Below are positions 1 through 12,518 of a stretch of DNA of 64,000 nt, in pieces (positions within the stretch are counted from its first letter, which is position 1; every line of letters begins with the position of its first letter). Position numbers and translations under genes: made by a program. The stretch comes from Gliomastix tumulicola. Taxonomy: Eukaryota > Ascomycota > Sordariomycetes > Hypocreales > Bionectriaceae. The DNA is taken from positions 496,001 to 560,000 of the forward strand of contig BCHX01000008.1 of NCBI GenBank assembly GCA_001599755.1. The letters are read 5' to 3'. The notes under the pieces are model-generated. The model was not told where the DNA came from. It ran no database searches and saw only the letters and a program-made list of their open reading frames with translations.

Positions 1-1
1 C

Positions 2-3000
2 GTGGCAGCGTCCTTCGCCTCCCCACGTGGGCCGCAGCCGCAGTACCAGCCGAATCCCGCCGCCATGGCACAGCATCAGCAGCATCAGCAGCATCAGCAG
101 CATGTCTCTTATCAGGGAGGTCAGCCTGTAATGTACGGCCATCCCGGGACGGTTCCCGCTCAGTATCCCCAGCAAGAACAGCAGATACAGCAACTACCTC
201 CAGTCCCCATCCCTGCCCCTTATGGCCAGCCCTCGAACCAGGGATATGCCCCCAATGTCGCTCCCCAGGTACCGCCAGAGGGCTATGCATATCAGCAGCA
301 GCCAGGAGCACCAGTGCCCCAATACTCACCAGCATCGGCCGCACAGGCACAGACTCCGTACGGTCAGGCTGTCCCCTCCCAAGCTACTCATGCACAGCAG
401 CCTCCCCAGGGCGGCGTCTACTCGCCTCAACCTGCCGCGACGCATCGGTACTCGATTGTGGGCGATCCTTCTGGCACTCAACATATTGCTTCGCCCCCTA
501 CCCAGCCGCTGCAAGTTGAGCAGCCCACGCACCAGACTCCTGTCTCCCAAGGACAAGGCCAACAGACACCTGTTGGCAGCCAGACCGGCAGTCCTGGTCA
601 GGTTCACGGGTACCCTCCGGCGCTTGATACACGACACCGCGACTCAGTGACCTCTCTCACCTCGCCGCAACCTGCTGCAGTCGATCCTAGCCAGGCAGTT
701 CACGGTTCGCCCGGCCCCTCGACCCAGTCTCCCACTCCTCCCACACAGCCTCAGTATGGGCATCTGGGAACTGAGAACCCGACCCAGGTCCAAGGCGGAA
801 GCGTCGGCGGGATTCCGGCCAACTATCAGCAGTATGCTGCAGCTCCAGCTCCAGCTACTGTCACGCTCCCGGGAGGTCACGTGCTGCAACATTCCTCGCC
901 CGCCCCCAACTCTCCTCCTCACATCGATCCCGCCACGCATCCCTACGCCAACGCTACTCCTCAGCAGGGGTACATGCCGAGTCCGCCTCCAGATCAAGGC
1001 CTCTACGGGCATCCAGCGACGGTTCAACAGGTCCAGCACGCCCCTTATCAACCCACTCCCGGGCCTGTGCAGTATCAGTACCCCCAAGGGACCCCGCCTT
1101 CAACCGTCGACCCGTCTATGCAGCAGTATAGTGCTACGCCAACCCCCGAGTCACAGGCCTACCGGCGCAAACCCGTGGGGACGCCACAGAAGCAAGAGAG
1201 TCCTGTCGTCCCTGCTCCGGAGACAGCCGGCAATGCTGCTGCGCCGCCACATGCCGGAACACCCGATGCCGTGGTACCAGCTCCGAGCCTAGCTGCTAGT
1301 CCTCCTATTGGTGGACCGAGCCATGAGCAGGTTCCTGCCCAGATGAGTGCTGGAGGCGGCCAGATGGAAAATCATCATGCCCCTCAGCCGAGTATCGACA
1401 GCAATATTGTGCACGTTCAGCCTCTCGTTGCGTCCGATGTGCCCCAGCTTCAGGCCCAAGCCCTAGCCCAAAGCCAGCCTGCGCCTGCGCCTGTGCAGCA
1501 AGCTCCTGTTCAGGTTCAGAGGGACTCTCACGGGTTCGAACCTATACCTCGAGTTCCATTCGAGTCCCTGCGAACCCAGGAGTTCGTCGGGACGCCGCCC
1601 CAAGTAGATCAACATGCGGTAGCAGCTGGTTTCCCGGCGGCGCCGGCTCCCTTGCAACCTTACCAGCCAGTTCAAGAGCAGCCTTCCTACCCAACAGTTG
1701 CTGTGCCGCAGCCACTTGACCCCCTCCACGCTGCTCCTACGCAACAAGCCGTCTACTATGAGCAGCAGTTTGCCCAGCCAGCCCAAGTCCCTTACTTTCC
1801 ACCTCCACCGCCCGTCCCAGCCAAAACTCCCGAAGTTCCGCAGACGGAGGATTACTATGTGCTGGGACAGGGGACGGTCCACAAAGTGCAGCGCCAGATC
1901 GACACTATGGCGGGTGCAATGGGCAACCTGACAGTGACTGACCGGCAGCCGGTGGTCGACCACCACCACGCAGCAGCAGGTTTCTTTAACCCGGTTGCCC
2001 AGGCGCCTGTTTTTGCCCCTGCTCCTGTTCCAGCTCCAACGCGAGATACGACTTGGCTCGAGCACGAGTGGGCTCGGCCGGCTCTCGCCGTGAAAGAGAC
2101 GGGCGAGCCGAACGAGGTCATCTGGGACTGCCCGGGCAGCATGCGGGACATTACCTACGAGACGACTTACTTCATCCTGCCGGAAGTACCCGACTTCGCC
2201 GTCTGCACCAGATGTCACGACAGGTACTTGAAGTCCACCCCCTTGTTCTCCGCCGCGTTCGAGAAGACCCGAAAAGCGAACACCAGATGCCGCTTCAACG
2301 TCCCGCGCATCACGCAGGTTCTTCTCCCCCAGTGCGCTCAGACGGGAAACCTGGATCCTCTGAGGGACTACCTGCGCAAGCGGCTCGAGTTTAAGGACTG
2401 CAAGGGCCCGCTAGGCGTAAAGGGATCGGAGGGATATACGTGGTTCATCATCGCGGCCGACACCAACGAGATCATGATCAACTTTATGTCGTGCCAGGCC
2501 TGTCTCGAGGACTTTATCTACGCAAGTCCGTACGCGGGCGAGTTCATGCCCAGACTGGAACGGTATACGACGCCGCAGCCGCAGGACAGCACCTGGTACT
2601 GCGACCTCCAGTTCCCCTACGTCAGGAGATCGTTCCTCATCTTCGCGCGGAACAACGCGCCCTTTGCCGACTGGGTGGCCAAAGCCACGGAGCGCTTCCG
2701 GCTGCCCAACTGTGACGGCAGTGTCGTCGAGTCGGCGAGTCGGAACTGGGTGCGGCCCAAGGACCATGTCGAGAAGATGGTCATCTGCGAGAAGTGCTAC
2801 TTTGACAGTTGTGCGTGGACGGCTATCCAGGACGACTTTGAGTACATACCGATTCCCAAGTCCAAGACGGGGAGCGAGTGGATGGACGAGGCGTTGGGGT
2901 ATAGAGACACGCCTGCCACGGCCTGGACATGGTAAGTCACTGGCTTTTTCCAACGGCTGATTCCGTTCTTTTCATTTTGGTGCCTGCCTACCTACCTACT

Positions 3001-3988
3001 TACTTACTGACCACTTCCCTCTCTCTCTCTCTCTCTTAGTGATGCCAAATCGTTCGCCATGACGGCGGCCATGGAGGCGGCGGTCAAACGCCAGGACGCC
3101 AGCCTCTTCAGCCGCTGCGCCCGCAAGATCATGGCCTACCCGGCCTGCACCGACAAAGGCATCACCAACGGCACCTGGTACACGCTGAAGGCCGAGGGCT
3201 GCGCGACGTTCGGCATGTGCGCGGCCTGCTTCGTCGGCTCGGCCGAGGCCTTCGACTCGGCGCAGTTCTTCAAGGACAGCCCGCTGACGGGCAACCCGGA
3301 CGCGTATCTGTGCGACAAGAACCCGGCCGCGCCCCGGTTCCTGCAGTTCGAGGCCAAGATGCACCAGGCGCAGCAGGAGGGCGTGTGGTCCCTCTTCTCG
3401 GACGAGGTGCGCGAGTACATCGACCTCCCCGTCTGCGCGGGCTACCAGCAGGTCACGGGGCGCCGGTGGTACGGCTGGCAGGACTGCCTCATCTGCCCGG
3501 AGTGCTACAAGCACGTGTGCAAGGACACCCGCGGTGACCTCGTCTTCGACGTCGAGGACGCGCTCATCGAGGAGCCGCGCATGTGCTGCCTCTACTCGCC
3601 GCGCATGCGCGAGAAGTGGGCAGCGGCGGCCGCCAAGGGCGATGCCACGGAGCTCCTCGAGTTCTCGCGCTACCGACACACCGTCTACGCGCGGACGGTG
3701 CCGCAGGTGCAGATGCTGCGCGAGATGCAGCAGATGCAGATGATGACGGCCATGAGCGCGGGGATGGCCAGCATCATGTACCAGGGCGCGGGCTCGATAC
3801 AGAGCATCTCGGGCGCGACGGACGGGCATCTGCACGGGAACAGCTCCATCGGCTGGTACGACACGGAGAATGGCGCGATGAGTGCGCAGAAGTCGAATGA
3901 GATGCAGAGCGGCATGAGCGCGGCGAACAACATGGGCACCTGGGGTCAGATCTTTATGTTGGTGCAGGAGTGGGAGAAGGTGCAGTAG
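2..3988 (+). CDS. Large Q/P-rich protein with Cys-rich C-terminal region (5' partial)
   Basis: The frame is open from the window edge, so the true start lies upstream. The exons I infer are 2-2931 and 3040-3988, joined by a GTAAGT...TTAG intron with a long CT tract; together they give about 1292 residues. The first ~640 residues are low complexity, rich in Gln, Pro and His, with a QHQQHQQH stretch. The last ~600 residues are ordered and contain scattered Cys pairs: CTRC near residue 735, CEKCYFDSC just before the intron, then CAAC and CPEC in exon 2. These could bind zinc. I see no strong membrane helix, although fungal relatives are, as I recall, often labelled integral membrane protein. The function is unknown; disordered Q-rich tails of this kind occur in scaffold and RNA- or DNA-associated proteins, but that is only inference. 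Confidence 0.8.
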
Positions 3989-4199
3989 GAGTCTGTATTT
4001 ACTCTTTAACGATGAGCACAATTTCACGTATTGTCTTTCTGAAAGCTTCATGCGATGGTGTGAAATACCGGGAGAAGTGTTGTAGCCAAAAAGCATTAAC
4101 ATTAATTATGATGGATATCATACCCATACCTCATAGACGAGGCTGCTAACTAACCGGCCCCTCCTTTCCATTACTGGTCATTCATCCATATTTCAGGAC

Positions 4200-6136
4200 T
4201 CAGCCAGTGATGATCTTCCAATACTCCTGAGGGATGACAGGCCACTTATCAATGCCATCCTGGATGAGGGCAAGCATACCACCCTCAACGTGGTTGTGAA
4301 TGTGGCAGTGGATAGCCCAGGCACCAGGATCCGTCACGTGGTAGCGCACAGCCGCCCAGACAGGCGTAAACGTGCCGTTGACCATCTCGGCCTCGGGCGT
4401 CATGACGGCGTCGACCTTGGGCGGGTTGACGAGGTTGAAGAGGTCGGGACGCGCGTCGATGGCATCGTTGATCGTGTTCCAGGCGAAGGTGCCGTGGCCA
4501 GAACCAATATGGTACATCTTGTTGCCGTGCTTGTGGATGGGATGGGGAGGCATGGGGCCAAGACCGGTTGCGTAGAAGAGCAGATCGACCCAGGTGTTGT
4601 TCGTGGTCGAGATGATGTTCAGCTTGGGGCTGTTGAAGTCAGGCTCGAAGAGAGTTGGTCGGGCCGCCGTGTCGATGGAGATGGGGTCCAGACGGTCGTG
4701 GGCAAGCGCCCAGAGATAGGACGCATCAGCCCTCATCTCCAGCCTGTGGAAAGCGTCAGCCTTCCTGGGCAGGCCGCCAGGGGCAGCGTTGAACTGCGTG
4801 GCGGCCGTGTAGTTGAGGAAGTTGACGGTGGCGTTGAGACCGCCGCCAGTGAGGTTGATCCACGGCTTGGAGTTCGGGATCGTGGTGTTGACCTTGTTGA
4901 CGGAGAGGACGGCATGGCCGGTGAGAATCTGCGGGGGAGTCGCGGCGTTGACGCGGATCCGGTACGCGCCAGTGCCCTTGGTCTTGACCAGGATGGACAC
5001 GCGGTCGCCGTTGTTGAGCTTGAAGGCCTGCACCTTCTGCGGGTTGATGTACTCGCCGTCAACAGCATACACCCACATGTCGTGCTCGTCGATGGAGACG
5101 ACGGCCAGGATGAAGTTGTTGGCGCCAATCACGTCAATGGCCACCCACTGGTTCGCCTCAGCCCGGACGAACTCGCGGCGACCAGTCGTGGCCTGGCAGC
5201 CCTCGAAGATACCAGCAGGCATCAGCTCCGGCTTGCCCTTGAACCCAAACGCACCATCAACGACCTCAGCAGGGAAGCAACTAGTCTCTCAGTCAGTCGA
5301 GGCAAGGCACCCCCTAAATAAGAAGAAGAGCGAAATGGTGTAAGCACGTACGCTTTGTTGGTCATCTCCGCGCCAGGAATAACACCCAACACCCCCTTCT
5401 GAGGTTCAGTGAGGGCATTGTCAATCTCAGAACGGGAGAGGCAGTTCACGCTGCCCAGCCCGTTGAGGACAATGGAGTCGTAGCAGGAGATCTCCGTCTC
5501 GGCCAGGAGAGTGGCATTGTGCTTCTGGTGAGAATGCAGGTGCGTGATGTCGGCGACGAAAAGGGGCTTGCGCAGAGCCTCGGCCGCCGTGAGGGCAGCA
5601 ACCTCGTTGGGGGCGATCTTGGAGAAGGGCTTGGGGACGCTGGGACTGGGGTGGATGACGATGGCGCCGTAGAGGCCGTCCTCGATCTGGCCGCGGAAGT
5701 GGGAGTGATACCAGTAGGCACCGTACTGGGTCGCGGTCCAGGCGTATCTGTAGGTCTCGCCCTGCTTGATGGGACGCTGGGAGACGCCGGGGACACCGTC
5801 GTTCCAGGGAGTGTTGAACATCTCGATACCTGCTCGCATTGGTCAGTCAATTCCCCCCCCTCCTTCGCAATGTATCATACAGGGGAGCCTCTGCATACCG
5901 TGGTAGTGGACAGTCGCGTTCTCAGCGACGGTGTTGGTCACGAAGACCTCGACGTCGTCGCCCTGGTTCACGTCGATGACAGGGCCGGGAGTGATGCCGT
6001 TGATGAGGGTGTACTTGCGGATGAAACCGTCTGGGGCGGCAAACCCCTCCGTCAAGTTGAAGTGGAAGGTCCTGAGGGCAGCCTCTGCCCCAGAGAGCAG
6101 AGACGCCACGATGAAGGCGGCCTGGAGGAACTGCAT
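4200..6136 (-). CDS. Secreted multicopper oxidase, fungal pigment laccase / ascorbate-oxidase-like
   Basis: Three exons (6136-5899, 5829-5352, 5280-4200) give 598 residues. Splicing restores the first copper motif: the codon for Gly in HYHGIEMFN is split by the first intron. A signal peptide (MQFLQAAFIVASLLSGAEA) starts the protein. All four copper-ligand blocks are visible: HYHG, WYHSH, HPIHKHG and HCHIHNH followed by Met four residues on, the expected T1 axial position. The HPIHKHGNK and GLGPMPPHP context resembles conidial pigment oxidases of the yA/Abr2 type rather than basidiomycete laccases. It should oxidise phenolic or pigment precursors outside the cell using O2. There is no polyketide synthase or other pigment gene beside it, so the substrate is open. 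A TATAAG box lies about 125 nt upstream of the start, at 6265-6260. Confidence 0.9.
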
Positions 6137-8025
6137 GTTGCTACTACCAAACGAAGGGAGCCGACAAAGAGAGCAACGACCAAAGAGTGAGAAAGGGGGA
6201 TGGATGAGTGTCCTGCTACAATCAATCACGCTCAGAACGCTGTATACTCCCCATCCCTTCTTATACATGTCCATCCTGGACGCGAAGTGCATGCAGAAAT
6301 CCCATACACAAATCATTGTCAGCATGGAAATCAAATACTGACCCCAGCATCTGATCGGATTCGCCGGAATCGCGGGAGGAGGATCATTGCTGGTCTCGAA
6401 TAGCCTATTCGGGGGCCAGGCCATAATACGAATCACTCATTCCAAGACATACATACAGTACTCAAATCATTTGCCGTGCCTCGCGACCAACCAAACCCCC
6501 CTGCGACTTGGCGAGAAAACGCACACCACCTGTCTGTGATGAGTTGTTTTGTTATGACCCTGCAGGTCGTCAGCAGGGCAATTTACGTTCCTGGGAAAAG
6601 CTGAGGGCGATCTTGGGTCAAGCCACAGCTGACATCCTTCCAATATTTGCCGGGGGGGGGGGGGGGGGGGGGATGCAGTGACACTCTGGGCTGGGCTGGC
6701 TCATGCAGGCGGAAGCCGCGACCAGAGCTCGCTCGCTCACTCGACCAGCGACCCGGTCGGTCTGGATTGAACATTCTTTCTGCATGGATCTCGTTTGACA
6801 GACGATCAGCTGCCCTCTGGAATCCCTCCCCCCCTCCCGGCAGTCCAGGCCGCCCCCAAGATAACCAAAGGTCCTAACGGGAGTGGACTATCAAGCGATA
6901 TCACAATCCTTCAGCAGCGGTGGCAGGGCACGCCTCAACGGATCAGGTAATTCCCGGGAGCAGGTGGGAGACACGGGCAGAGCTGACTGGGCTCAGCGCC
7001 AACGATGACTGCAGCTGCTAGCTTCAAGCAATCCCCCCTTCTCGGCCGAATAGTTCAGGTCCCAGCCAGAGTGCTACGACAGCGGGCCGCCGGCAGCTGA
7101 AAATCGTAGCGTGCAGACACGGCATGCTGCAGTGTATGTACCTTCGCAGGCCAGCACAGGCAGGTAGTGACAGCGCAGTGCATAGCTGAGCACGGGATCC
7201 CCCCCATATCCCCGCTTTGTCTGACAGCGTGGCTTGCAGGGGAAAAATGAGGGTACAGTAGTTAGGTGTACTACGGGAGAGCGACTGGCTAGGGCTACCG
7301 CTTGGGACACGTCGGAGGCCCGCGCTCTGCAGGGCTTGGCGATAATGGTCGACGGGAAGCGATCAGCCGCAATGCATGGCGGTCAATAGATTCGGGCAAT
7401 GCGAGATGACGGTCGCCAATAGCGTGGCTTCGTTTGATGATGAATCAGCTGGGACGGCGACCGACGCGATGCCATTTCGAGTGGTGGGCAGATCGACGAT
7501 GAGAATTGAGAATGAGAGTATTCTCGCGGTCGCTGGAGCGGGAGGCCTACACTAGATAATTGACGAACACCATCTATGGGGAGTGCGTGAGTCGAAGAGT
7601 ACGGAAGTGCCTTTGTCTGATCACCATTTTGTTGGCAGACGGCTAGAACGGCCCTGTAGTTCGGGCATATCTCGAGCTATAAGTTAGACGGCACCGTTTT
7701 CCGAGTGATCGGCCCAAAGCCGGCTGCCATCTCGTCCCAAGATCAAGATCATAGGCTAGTATATGTGGTCCAAGGAACACACCACCGTCTTTTTTTCTAT
7801 GCTAACTACCAGTAATAACCTAAACTCTGCCCGGTCTCGTCTCACATCCCTTGCAGAGGTACCGTAAGAATGACATACGTACATCCAAAATGCGTACTTA
7901 GTAAAGACAGTAGCCTCCCACCACTGAAGCTGATGGAGGCCTCCCCATCACATCCGTGAAGCGCCATCATCAGCGATGGGTATCACGACAGCCCGTATCC
8001 AATCCGCCGAAGCCCACGGATCCTG
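6137..8025. other. Long intergenic region without a supported gene
   Basis: The region holds the promoter of the multicopper oxidase at its left end and the promoter of the RNase III-like gene at its right end. Open frames here are short, overlap in both directions and carry no recognisable domain. A 21-base G run sits at 6652-6672. I found no splice-linked exons or RNA gene. Confidence 0.6.
6652..6672. repeat. Homopolymer (G)21
   Basis: An uninterrupted run of 21 G. Runs of this length are rare in fungal intergenic DNA and are also a common place for length errors. Confidence 0.95.
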
Positions 8026-9764
8026 ATGGCGACCGAGTCTCACATCGGGGCGGTGGAGGAGGCCTTGGCCTACCAGTTTCACTCCAAGAGCCTGCTGCAG
8101 CTCGCCTTGACGGCCGCGGGAGCCGAGGAAGAGCATCACGACGGGAACAAACACCTAGCGGCTGTCGGCCAAGGGACGATACGGCTATCCGTTGCCGACA
8201 TGGCATTCGACAAGTGCGCGTCACCTGGTGAGAGTGATCCAGCAATCAATCACGCTTAGGTAGTAGTGCTCGCCGAGCTAAGCTGTCGGAACATCCAGAA
8301 ATCACGCAGAGCATTCAAAGTACCGTCGACAGCAAGGCCCAGCTCGCAGCGGCTGCGACACGCACCGGGATCGAAGCCTGCATCAAGCTCTGTCGGGCGT
8401 CAGGGCCTGCCTCGTCATACGTAGTGAGCCAGGCGTTAAGGGCCATCATTGGCGCCGTTTGGAAGGACTGCGGCTCCCATGTCGCGGTGAATAGAATCAT
8501 GGCTCGGCTGAAGTGCGTGAGAAGAGCCGTGGCTGAATGCCGATCTATCTGTTACTAACGATGCTCAGCCCGCGTTTGGAGACATGCTGGTCAATGTCTG
8601 ATGCCGAAGATGTCCGGACGCATTTGACGGGTGAGATGCAGTTATCACCACCCATCGCAGACGCCGCACCACATCCAGGTCGCGAAAGCCTGCCTTTGGA
8701 TTCGCCATCACCACAGGTTCCATTCGATGAGCTTCTCGACCTTTCCTCTTGCAAAGGTAGCGAAACACGACGAGATCACACCACTGGTCGGGGTTGTCGA
8801 GGCAGAGATACACATTCACGCGGCAAGACACGACGATGCACAGAACACAGCCCTCACAGCCACCCAGATGCAACCGCATTACAGGGGGCCGCAAACGAGC
8901 TACAAGGTCTACAGAAACGGGAACTCCATCTTCTCAATAAGATCACCAAAGACCTATGCAGCGCCTCATGTGTCGTCGCTCTTCAGCAGACCCTTGCAGC
9001 CCTCAGGAGCCAAGAAGATCCCCGGTTACAGCCACCCATCGCCCAACTCTCCCCTGAGCAAAGACTCATGGTCATCGACCGATTTGAGGACCATATCGCG
9101 AGCTTGACTATCCTCAAGCGATGCCACGTGGTCAAATTATGGGAAGAATACTGTGCCGAGGCATTCCAGGGGCAAGACGACGGGCTGATGTTCTTGAGCG
9201 TCACTCCATCGTCCACAAACCGTAGACGCGGCAACCCTCTCCATGTTAATAAGTCTCTCGCCACCAAATCTCTCATGGGCCATCTATATCCGAACCTGGG
9301 CCAAGAGTCGACAGACTACAATAGAAAATACGAGAAGGTCAAACGGTTCATCAAGTTAGGCCAGAGACTCTCCATACTCAAACAGCGATTCGGCCTGGGG
9401 ATATTAGGACTTATTCACAGTGGTGATTCTTTGCCAGGGACACGAGGAGAGCGCGAAATCTCCGATTACATGTTCGTCTACCATAATCACCTCGCAACCT
9501 ATAGGTCGAGAGAAAGGCTAATGATTGCACAGGTTTGTTCTGCCATCGGACACGGGATTTGCGAGAATTGTCTCTTTTCTGGATAGAACCCAAGGCAGCA
9601 TCATCCGGAGATTCACTGCGGCCACGAGTCCCATTATCAACTGCATATGGGATGGCACGTTGCCGAGTGTGAGCCCATTCTCGCTGGAACGGACACACGC
9701 GGAACAGATTGTTCACCTACCTCGAGGGTCCAATGAGCTTCTGTCTGTGATTAATACATCGTAA
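8026..9764 (+). CDS. Protein with degenerate RNase III domain and helical C-terminal region
   Basis: Five exons fit: 8026-8227, 8299-8512, 8569-8630, 8679-9471 and 9533-9764, totalling 1503 nt and 500 residues, with all phases matching. The second intron has a perfect TACTAAC branch site. The fourth (8631-8678, 48 nt) is in frame and may be retained. Residues 1-150 look like the RNase III-type domain found in many fungal orphan proteins: LAYQFHSKSLLQLALTAAG at the N-terminus and ALRAIIGAVW near residue 125. The place where active enzymes carry the acidic signature (ERLEFLGDA-like) reads NKHLAAVGQGTIRL here, so the usual Glu and Asp are missing. The C-terminal ~300 residues are helical with many charged residues, a KLGQRL...GLGILGL segment and a final SFLDRTQGSIIRRF helix. 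It is probably not a working nuclease. The role is unknown. Confidence 0.68.
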
Positions 9765-10296
9765 TTAGGAGTTCCTGGATTTCAGAAATGGGCAATAGGC
9801 TGGATCATTCAGGGTGCTACCAGCGGGACGATGAAGCCTTCCAGATTGCTTTTTACTTCCTGGCATGGGCCGGGGACGCAACGCTATCTCAAGGTCAAAC
9901 CTTGAGGCAGACCATACCTAATCGGGGTATTGCACATGGTGGAATATGTAAATGCCCTATTGGGATAGTGGCTTGAGTCTCTTCTTGGGCGTTTACGTGT
10001 GACCAACACGCATCCTCCATCAGTAGCCGAGGTTTGAGTTGTCATATCCCAAATTTTGAATGTTGTTCTTTTCTTGAATATCGCTAACATCGGGGGCACC
10101 GGAGGAAGAAAGAAGTGATCATGAAGACCAGCATATAGAGGGCTTTGTACATGACCAAATATACTCCTGATCGTATTTCATATGACGCAGGCTGGTTCAT
10201 AGATCTCATTTTGATGTTTCCCTCCGTTTCCCTGTCGCGTCGCTCAACCAAGGCTCATGAATCATCCAGACCTTAACGTCACGGCCCTCTGGACTT
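9765..10296. other. Intergenic, nothing recognised
   Basis: The gap lies between the 3' ends of two converging genes. Frames of up to 71 codons on both strands show no domain. I see no repeat or RNA gene. Confidence 0.6.
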
Positions 10297-10787
10297 TCAA
10301 CCTATCCAATCGATGTGTCCAGACCCTCGCCTGCAGTGACCTGCCTTGCATCCCTCGCAAAGCTCTGACATATGTGGCGGCATACTCGCATCCGCGCATG
10401 ATATGGTGGTGGCTCAACGTGAACACCGGACCACTTCTTCAGGCGATATGCGACTCTTTGAGCGTATGTCTCGTCCAACTCTGGTTCCGCCAGTTGGTTG
10501 CATTCCTTGCAATGCTGGTGATATACCCGTGCGTTGTACCGTCGTCCATGGTACAGGCGGATCGTGATCGGGACAACCTTGCTCGACCATCCGCCAGCAG
10601 CGCATCTGGGATTGTTGCAGGAAAATAAGCCTGCAACATTGGTATCGTAGGCTTTTTCATAGCTGGTTCGGTCGGCGTGCTCAAACGTGAAGCGAAGACC
10701 ATCTCCCTCCAGTAGCTCCATTACATCTTCATGGAGCTCGGGAAACAAGGACCAGGACTGACGGTCTTTATGTGACGTATGTGGCAT
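10297..10787 (-). pseudogene. 3CxxC-type zinc-finger protein with a frame break
   Basis: From the ATG at 10787 the frame encodes the first part of a 3CxxC zinc-binding protein: FSCNNPRCAAGGWSSK, then VYHQHCKECN, then RLKKWSGVHVEPPPY. The ORF then runs into an unrelated tail ending at 10302. In another frame the expected last block appears directly after this point: SELCEGCKAGHCRRG, ending at a TGA at 10299-10297. The family ends in exactly this kind of CEGC...GHC motif. The span is 491 nt, one base short of (or two over) a whole number of codons. I see no GT-AG pair that would repair it, so I call a single frame break at roughly 10355-10410. It may be a young pseudogene or a sequence error. 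Family members are small zinc proteins of unknown role. Confidence 0.75.
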
Positions 10788-11856
10788 ATTAGATAATATA
10801 ACCGAGTGGGCGAGACCCTGGAAGGTGAACTGTGTGAATGGTGAGGAGTAATTACGCAGCCTGTGCTGGGAAGCATCTGGGCAGGGGGTCTGCAGCTATT
10901 ATATAGGCTGTGAGCATGTTCTCGACTTGCTCCGGGTGCCGGATGACCATGGCTCGTACGCCGCCACCTACGACATCAATCAATCATGTTCTGGACTGTT
11001 GGAACTCTCGTCGACTCTCGTTCTACTCGATGGTGGACTACGATCTATCACCCCTCCGTCTTCATATCGCCTTCTTTTGGGAATCAAGGCTAGCGTCCAA
11101 CTCGAGTACGCGGACCGAAAGGCTCTATGATTTAAGGAGCACTAAATTTCTAGTCATAAGCTCACTGGTCGTGTCATTACATGCGTTGAGTCTGCGAGAT
11201 ACTGTTACATAGTTGATACACTTGATAGCATCAAGTTTGAATTGCTTCTCGTTCCCATGACCGCTCATGTATGTCGGTAGAGAACGACTATTATATGAGC
11301 ATTAATATACAATCTACCTTATTTGGACCATCTTCATGTAATTTGTGAGACAATTTGAGATTCTCAAATTGCTGAAGCTCGAAACAAGTTCACGTGAGGA
11401 CAGGCCTTGGATTGCTAGATTGTCGTCTAGGGTAGGATCAGAACGCGACAGTCATGTCTCCCGGGGCACGTTAACCCAGTGCCCAGGCTCGCCGGCAACT
11501 TTTAGTCCCACCCAGCTGTTGATAGCGCGGCGCCATGGGCTGAATGGCTGGGTCTCGCCCTGCCTGGAGTTGATCTAGATCGTTCGGGGGCGGAGGCGGA
11601 GGCGGAAGCGGAAGCGGTGCCAGTCTCCCCAACTTGGACCTGCGTATCCTCCCCATTCCCCCGCAACTAGCCATGAGAAGATGGCTGAGGGAGCTTACTA
11701 CAAGAGATCAGGGTAGGAGATATTGAGGATTTGTACCTGCGAATTCTCCCTTGCTCGCAAGCGTTTCCCCATTAGTGGCGCATAAGTGAGGACTACACCC
11801 TCTTTTAGCAACTAAAGCAGCAGAGGCACGACCGTCGACATCTACCGAACATCGCC
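10788..11856. other. Intergenic; upstream region of zinc-finger and cytochrome b5 genes
   Basis: A divergent promoter region between the 3CxxC gene and cytochrome b5. The only standout element is the CGG-triplet array at 11591-11617. The rest is AT-rich with short unconvincing frames. Confidence 0.6.
11591..11617 (+). promoter_or_regulatory. Array of five CGG triplets at 6-bp spacing
   Basis: CGG occurs at 11591, 11597, 11603, 11609 and 11615, separated by AGG or AAG. The array ends 240 bp before the cytochrome b5 start and is on its coding strand. CGG triplets are the half-sites read by Zn2Cys6 regulators, and such a gene lies in the same cassette. A matching array lies before the P450. It could also be a plain microsatellite. 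Confidence 0.5.
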
Positions 11857-12518
11857 ATGGCCCCAAACACAAACAAGAGGCGCAATTTCTCAACCGCCGA
11901 GCTCACCAAGCTCGTCAATAAAGCAAATCTTCACCTTCTGATTCACGGAAAAGGTAAGAGGCTTTGTTTTGAATGTCAGCACGAGGCATCAACAAACTCA
12001 AGCTTACATGTCGCTTACATGTGCTCTCTAGTCTACGACCTACGTGAATTTGTGAATGAGGTAGGCCTCGTATTGATACATATGTATCGCTGGTATGCGT
12101 GCAGACTTTTGAGTTGACACATCTTGATAGCATCCCGGCGGCGATCTAGTCTTGCTTGGTGAGGCCGGTAAGGATGCAACCGAGCCATTTGAGACTGTGC
12201 AGCATTCGGACGAAGCTCGTGAATTAATGGAGGAGTACCTTGTGGGGTACTGTGATGAAGTGAGCTCTGAATCCTAACATGGGACTGGTAAGATGGCTGA
12301 CATTGGCTTGCCATGTCACCTTTCCGCAGACTGCTTCCAGTATCGACATCTCAGCTCCTCCAGCAACAAACCAAGGACGCTTAGAGTATTTCTCCCCTAG
12401 AAATCTGCGATGCGCGCGTAGAGCTGACTATTTAATTAGGCCTAAACACTTGGCGGTTTTCGTTTTGGTTATTTTTGTATCTTTAGCATTGGGATTATAC
12501 TGGAGTCAGATGTTATAG
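11857..12518 (+). CDS. Tail-anchored cytochrome b5
   Basis: Four short exons (11857-11953, 12032-12060, 12131-12259, 12330-12518) join to 147 residues; no single open frame shows this gene. The heme-binding fold is clear: GKVYDLREFVNEHPGG supplies the first axial His (residue 43), and QHSDEA supplies the second (His67), the normal 24 residues apart. GEAGKDATEPFE lies between them. A ~45-residue Ser/Pro/Arg linker follows, then a hydrophobic helix (LAVFVLVIFVSLALGLYW) and a short tail. This is the usual tail-anchor for the ER membrane. It delivers electrons from a reductase to desaturases, hydroxylases or P450s. The next gene, converging on it, is a P450, so a dedicated partnership is plausible. 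It would be an extra copy beside the housekeeping b5 that fungi carry. Confidence 0.88.

Noticed and set aside
4290..5321. 343-codon plus-strand frame opposite the multicopper oxidase
   Set aside because: It is antisense to exon 3, is rich in Val, Gly, Asp and Arg as expected from reversed GC-rich codons, and has no domain.
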